Below, one piece after another: positions 4,937 to 8,438 of a stretch of DNA of 8,438 nucleotides; position 1 is the stretch's first letter; each line of letters opens with the position of its first letter. Both the position numbers and the translations under genes were made by a program. The notes beneath the pieces are model-generated. The model was not told where the DNA came from. It searched no databases and worked only from the letters and a program-made list of their open reading frames with translations. Origin of the DNA: Eubacterium limosum (GTDB lineage Bacteria; Bacillota; Clostridia; Eubacteriales; Eubacteriaceae); NCBI GenBank assembly GCA_959020865.1, contig CAUEUD010000170.1, positions 1-8,438 of the forward strand. The letters run 5' to 3'.

Positions 4937-6476
4937 AAGAAGTATCTCCTTTCATGGGGAGGGTCACAGAAGCACAGAGCCCGGAAGGTTCATTGGGCGT
5001 GATCTTCAGATCGCCTCCGGCTGCTGTGAGGGTTTCCGAAACAGATACAAGCCCTTTATGCCTGAAAAGGTCGGAAGGCAAGGCCGTAAATCCAGTTCCA
5101 TTGTCGAGGACAGACAGGTGGATACAGCAGTTCTTCACAGACAGGCAGACCCTGATCTCTGACGCGTCAGAATGCTTAAAGGCGTTATTCACCAGCTCTT
5201 TTATTAAACGGAAAACGATGCGGTTATAAGGCTCGATGAGAAAGAGATCATCGGAGCAGTCCAGACGGACCTGCACCCTTTTTAAGGGATAGGTTTCCGC
5301 AACGCCTTCCAGCAGCTTTTCAAAATTTTCTCTCAGGGTCATTGAGCTTAGAAGCGCTGGTGAGTAAGCCTGCATTTCATCACGGATGGAGGTGTTCAGC
5401 TGATTTAAGGTGCTGATGATCAGGGCTCTGATCTCGGGGCGGTCTGCCTTTGCAGCCAGGTTTTTCACCGACAGGAGATCCTGCAGAACGGCATCGTGCA
5501 GATAGTTTGAGAACTCTTTTTTCAGAGCTTCCTCACGGTTAAGCCAGGTGAGGGGATCGCTGTAGAGAGCACCACCCTTATTGGCCGAAAGCCGAAATGT
5601 TTGATACGCAGCGACAAAATAGCAAAGCAGAATAAACCAAAGCGCTGTGTGCAGCAAAATAAAAATCGCAATAACAGGCAGGGCAAGGAACCAGCCAAGC
5701 GCGGATAAGACAGCCGCGCCGAAAAGAGTAATGGGCGATAAAAGGAAAGAGACTGCTGGACGACCACTCACGGAGGTGTTTTGACGGCTGGTTTTTAAAA
5801 TTCTGTGAACGCTGATAAACGGCAGGCCGATGAGAACGTAAAGGCCGGTGTTGGACAGAAAGACAGGGCTGTACCGGAAGACGAGGCTGTACAAAACAGC
5901 GGGAAGGAGAATCAGCAGCAGAGAAATCAGCAGGCTGCGCCCTTCCTGTCTGAAAAAGTACAGGCTTCTTTTTTTATTGGCCAGAAGGATTACGCCAAAG
6001 GAGGCAATGTTTACCAGCCACTGAACACCCAGAAGCAGATTAAACAGGTAAGGACTGGGAAAGCTCACCAGTGTCATCAGTGTGAGTGTCAGATGAAGGT
6101 ACAAAGCAAGTTTCCTGCCCGAGTAGACAGACGCCTGAAAAATAAAGCTCAGGAAAAAGCGGGAGAGTACCAGAGGCAGGATTGCGTAGAGCAGAAGGCC
6201 AAGTCCCGAAAAAACTGGGAGCTCCAGCCGCAGGAAGAGCATGCACCAGGATACAAAGACCAGCACCAGGGTGTAATGTTTTAAAAAGGAATTGGAGCGG
6301 TAGTTTTGAAGCTGGATAAAAGCTGCGCCAAAGTCTGTCAGTAAAATGACTGTCAGCGGCATCACCGCTTCCACTCCGAAATCCAGATGAAGCCAAAATT
6401 CGCAGCACAAAAAGACAGTCAGGAGCAATTGATGGAGGATAATCAGCAGCAGAGAGTGAAGATATTGGCTTTTCAT
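4914..6476 (-). CDS. Multi-spanning sensor histidine kinase, NarL-partner (HisKA_3) type
   Basis: Sensor kinase of 520 residues. Residues 1 to about 292 are highly hydrophobic, with about eight to ten membrane segments and no sizeable external domain, so the signal is probably sensed in or at the membrane, or passed on by a membrane partner. The dimerisation/phosphorylation block EFSNYLHDAVLQDLL (321-335) has the phospho-acceptor H327, the HisKA_3 pattern used with NarL-type regulators. ATPase domain: N box KELVNNAFKH (426-435), G1 box DNGTGF (458-463), and GLVSVSETLTAAGG (475-488). Start at 6476: AAGGAG lies 6 bases upstream. It follows the ABC permease gene by 38 bases and overlaps the regulator gene by 23. 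An extended -10 promoter lies in the gap before it. It differs from BceS kinases, which are short with two membrane helices. The signal cannot be told from sequence. Confidence 0.93.
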   Translation of the reverse strand: MKSQYLHSLLLIILHQLLLTVFLCCEFWLHLDFGVEAVMPLTVILLTDFGAAFIQLQNYRSNSFLKHYTLVLVFVSWCMLFLRLELPVFSGLGLLLYAILPLVLSRFFLSFIFQASVYSGRKLALYLHLTLTLMTLVSFPSPYLFNLLLGVQWLVNIASFGVILLANKKRSLYFFRQEGRSLLISLLLILLPAVLYSLVFRYSPVFLSNTGLYVLIGLPFISVHRILKTSRQNTSVSGRPAVSFLLSPITLFGAAVLSALGWFLALPVIAIFILLHTALWFILLCYFVAAYQTFRLSANKGGALYSDPLTWLNREEALKKEFSNYLHDAVLQDLLSVKNLAAKADRPEIRALIISTLNQLNTSIRDEMQAYSPALLSSMTLRENFEKLLEGVAETYPLKRVQVRLDCSDDLFLIEPYNRIVFRLIKELVNNAFKHSDASEIRVCLSVKNCCIHLSVLDNGTGFTALPSDLFRHKGLVSVSETLTAAGGDLKITPNEPSGLCASVTLPMKGDTSYEHFIDR

Positions 6477-6502
6477 GGCGTTCTCCTTTTTGTGATAGTT
6501 TT

Positions 6503-6511
6503 ATTATAGCA
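6503..6511 (-). promoter_or_regulatory. Extended -10 promoter for the kinase-regulator pair
   Basis: Read on the minus strand, TGCTATAAT combines a perfect TATAAT with the TGN extension. It lies in the gap between the permease stop (6515) and the kinase start (6476). Transcription would begin at about 6496, leaving a short leader of about 20 bases that holds the AAGGAG site. No good -35 hexamer is seen 17-18 bases upstream (GC-rich coding sequence there), which is tolerated when the -10 is extended. Inferred, not shown. Confidence 0.5.
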
Positions 6512-6514
6512 TAA

Positions 6515-8438
6515 TCAGGCCTTGTCGGCGATTCTGCAGCAGGCATATTGTGTGATGATATAGTACAGCGCAAAAACGAGCAGGTACAAAACGTAGGACA
6601 GCATAAAAGGCGGCAGCAGAGCAGCGCTGCTGATGATTTGCGGCATGAGGGCATTGTAGCACTGCAGGGCAAAGAAGCTGTGTAAGCCGCCGAGAATACA
6701 GGGAATACTGAAAAGAATCAGGTTCTGTTTTGCAATGATGCGGTGCAGGGCTTTATTTTGGCAGCCCAGCTTTTTTAAGATCTCAAAATCCTTTATGTCA
6801 TAGCTGGTATCCGAGACGCTTTTGAAATAGAGGATACAGCCCATGGCAATAAAAAATATGAACGCGCCAAAGGCGGTTAAGAGCAGGTTTGGACTGCTGG
6901 CAATCAGAAATTCATCCCTCTTAAGGCAGGTGCTTGCGAAACGGTAGTCATCCTCAAAAAGCGGTGAGAGGGCTTCGGCTGTGGCGGAGTCCTCTGACAG
7001 GCTGTCCCCGAAGATACTGACCACTGAGGTCGCTTCAAGACTCGATTGCACTAACGCGGCATAGAGGGTGTCTGAAATAACCAGTGTTCCAACGCCTTCG
7101 TTGGCAAAGCCGGTAGCGTTGTTCAGAGTGGTCTCTGCGATATGAACACGCTGCGATGTTCCGTCTGGCAATGCGAGGTCATAGGTGACTCCTGCGGACA
7201 GGCTGCTGCCACTCAGATAGCGCACGAGGATCGCTTCGTTTTGTGTGAGAGACGGTGCGGAAGCTTTTTTCATGGCGGACATTCTCAGGTTGTAGTCGGT
7301 CTGGCTCATAATGGCAAAATGCGGGCCATTGTTTTTCCTGGTATACTCAAAATCTGGAAGCTCAGGTGAGTTGGAAGCAGCGATCAGCAGGCTGGATTCA
7401 ATAACCTGATAATCCTGCGCAGGGTGATGGCGCTGGATAAGACTGAGGGCCTCCTGTGTTTTTTCCGGATTATCGCCAGGAAATTCAAGGGCGGCGGGGG
7501 TGATTCTGGAAAGACCCTGTTCCGAGAAAGAGTAGGTACAGAGTGTAGAGCCGAGGATACCAAGGGTTGCGGCAGAGAGGAGGGTGAGCAGGATAAGCAT
7601 TCGCGCGTTGCTGCGGATACGGTGGACAAATTTTGGTAAAACCACGATGGTATCCGGTCTGTAAAACCGTTTTTTATGTCTGCGGATGCTCTGGACGCCA
7701 AAGGGCAGAAAGGAGCGGATAAAGAGAACTGTTCCAGCGGTGACCAGAAGAAAGGTCAGCCCAGCCATAGGCAGAAATCCAACGGTGACCCAGAGGGAGC
7801 GGGCCCCAGCCGTAATGTTAAAAGCCAGGCAGTAGCCAGAAGCCAGGAATGTCAGCCCAAGAACAGCCGAAGCAGCGTGCGGTTTTAAGGGCTTTTCGCT
7901 TTTCTTTTCAAGCCTTACCATGGACAGCACGCTGGCTTTTTTTAAAAAGAGGCCATTGGACAGAAGAAGAAAAATTAGCGCAGCGGCGACAAACAGCGTG
8001 GTTTGAGCCAGGGCGGCTGGATTAAAAAGCGGCATTTCGGACAGATTAATTTTTAATTTTAGGAGAACTGTCAACAGAAGAACCACACCTTTATGAAAAA
8101 AGCTGCCGATGATCAAGCCTGAAAGCAGAGCAACAGAAATGATCAAAAGATTTTCAAAAAAGAGAAGCCGCATTATTTTTGTTTTTCGAAAGCCGAGCAG
8201 GGCGTAAATACCCAGTTCCCCCATTCGCCGTTTTGTGAAGAAGCTGTTGGAATAGGCCAGATAGAACAGGACAAAAGCCATGAGGAGCACAGAGACCACA
8301 CTGGTCATTGTCTCGACCCGTCCGTCCTCAGATATTTTTTCCATGACTAAGATATTCATGGAAAAAGCTTTAAAGCAGCTGTAAACTGCGAGAACAAGGG
8401 TAACAGAAAGAAAATACAGCAGGTAGAAACGATAATTT
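6515..8438 (-). CDS. BceB/FtsX-type ABC transporter permease, 5' partial
   Basis: Permease of a peptide-antibiotic type ABC exporter (BceAB-like family). The frame has an ATG at 8359 (614 codons), but it stays open to the window edge, and the extra residues, NYRFYLLYFLSV then TLVLAVYSCF, make a typical first membrane helix. The true start is therefore outside the window, and ATG 8359 is internal. Numbering from that Met: YSNSFFTKRRMGELGIYALLG (36-56) is the family block after helix 2; membrane segments lie near 17-37, 66-88, 115-138, 163-182, 190-213 and 252-275. A large external domain (about 276-487) follows, then segments near 490-512, 545-565 and 584-606. Ten helices with the big domain between helices 7 and 8 is the BceB plan. 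Known relatives detect and remove bacitracin-like or lantibiotic peptides with an ATPase. The ATPase gene is not in the window and is expected upstream. The substrate is unknown. Confidence 0.88.
   Translation of the reverse strand, partial: NYRFYLLYFLSVTLVLAVYSCFKAFSMNILVMEKISEDGRVETMTSVVSVLLMAFVLFYLAYSNSFFTKRRMGELGIYALLGFRKTKIMRLLFFENLLIISVALLSGLIIGSFFHKGVVLLLTVLLKLKINLSEMPLFNPAALAQTTLFVAAALIFLLLSNGLFLKKASVLSMVRLEKKSEKPLKPHAASAVLGLTFLASGYCLAFNITAGARSLWVTVGFLPMAGLTFLLVTAGTVLFIRSFLPFGVQSIRRHKKRFYRPDTIVVLPKFVHRIRSNARMLILLTLLSAATLGILGSTLCTYSFSEQGLSRITPAALEFPGDNPEKTQEALSLIQRHHPAQDYQVIESSLLIAASNSPELPDFEYTRKNNGPHFAIMSQTDYNLRMSAMKKASAPSLTQNEAILVRYLSGSSLSAGVTYDLALPDGTSQRVHIAETTLNNATGFANEGVGTLVISDTLYAALVQSSLEATSVVSIFGDSLSEDSATAEALSPLFEDDYRFASTCLKRDEFLIASSPNLLLTAFGAFIFFIAMGCILYFKSVSDTSYDIKDFEILKKLGCQNKALHRIIAKQNLILFSIPCILGGLHSFFALQCYNALMPQIISSAALLPPFMLSYVLYLLVFALYYIITQYACCRIADKA

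Noticed and set aside
5805..6284. 159-codon plus-strand ORF inside the kinase gene
   Set aside because: It is antisense to the membrane domain of the kinase; its composition is very rich in Gln, Lys and Glu, as expected from the complement of Leu/Phe-rich membrane codons. No ribosome binding site supports it.
6040..6672. 210-codon minus-strand ORF across the permease-kinase junction
   Set aside because: It is a frame-shifted reading of two well-supported genes, rich in Ser, Pro and Cys, with no domain and no suitable start signal.
1..8438. CRISPR array, tRNA, rRNA, insertion sequence or phage genes
   Set aside because: No regularly spaced repeats, cloverleaf or rRNA-like sequence, transposase or flanking inverted repeats were seen.

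Overview
The window looks like a chromosomal segment of a low-to-moderate GC Gram-positive anaerobe (Firmicutes/Bacillota), most likely a methylotrophic acetogen of the Eubacterium/Acetobacterium kind. The reasons are strong AGGAGG ribosome binding sites, two uroporphyrinogen-decarboxylase-like (URO-D fold) methyltransferase genes in one operon, and a BceB-type ABC permease beside a two-component system. The assignment comes from gene content, not from a database match.

Plus strand, 1-4330: a tightly spaced operon that is already running when the window opens. Its order is URO-D methyltransferase 1 (5' end outside the window), a 48-residue acidic small protein, a GPH/MelB-type MFS symporter, URO-D methyltransferase 2, and a second 48-residue acidic small protein. 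A non-coding 3' region with hairpins follows, ending in a strong intrinsic terminator at about 4295-4330. The layout suggests import of a (probably methylated) small molecule by the symporter and its handling by the two URO-D proteins. No corrinoid protein gene is visible.

The most interesting point is that both URO-D genes are followed, 9-10 bases after their stop codon, by a gene for a 48-residue protein. The two small proteins resemble each other (11 of 48 positions identical without gaps, same length, same acidic body and hydrophobic tail). In both cases the URO-D stop codon is embedded in TAGGAGG, which supplies the ribosome binding site of the small gene. The operon therefore carries a duplicated enzyme + microprotein module around one transporter.

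Minus strand, 8438-4322: a convergent group read from right to left. It holds a BceB/FtsX-type ABC permease whose 5' end lies outside the window, a multi-spanning NarL-family sensor histidine kinase, and a NarL/LuxR-type response regulator whose start overlaps the end of the kinase gene. A near-perfect extended -10 promoter sits in the 38-base gap between permease and kinase, so kinase and regulator may also be transcribed on their own. The group probably senses and exports or resists a membrane-active compound, but the kinase is not the small two-helix BceS type usually paired with such permeases.
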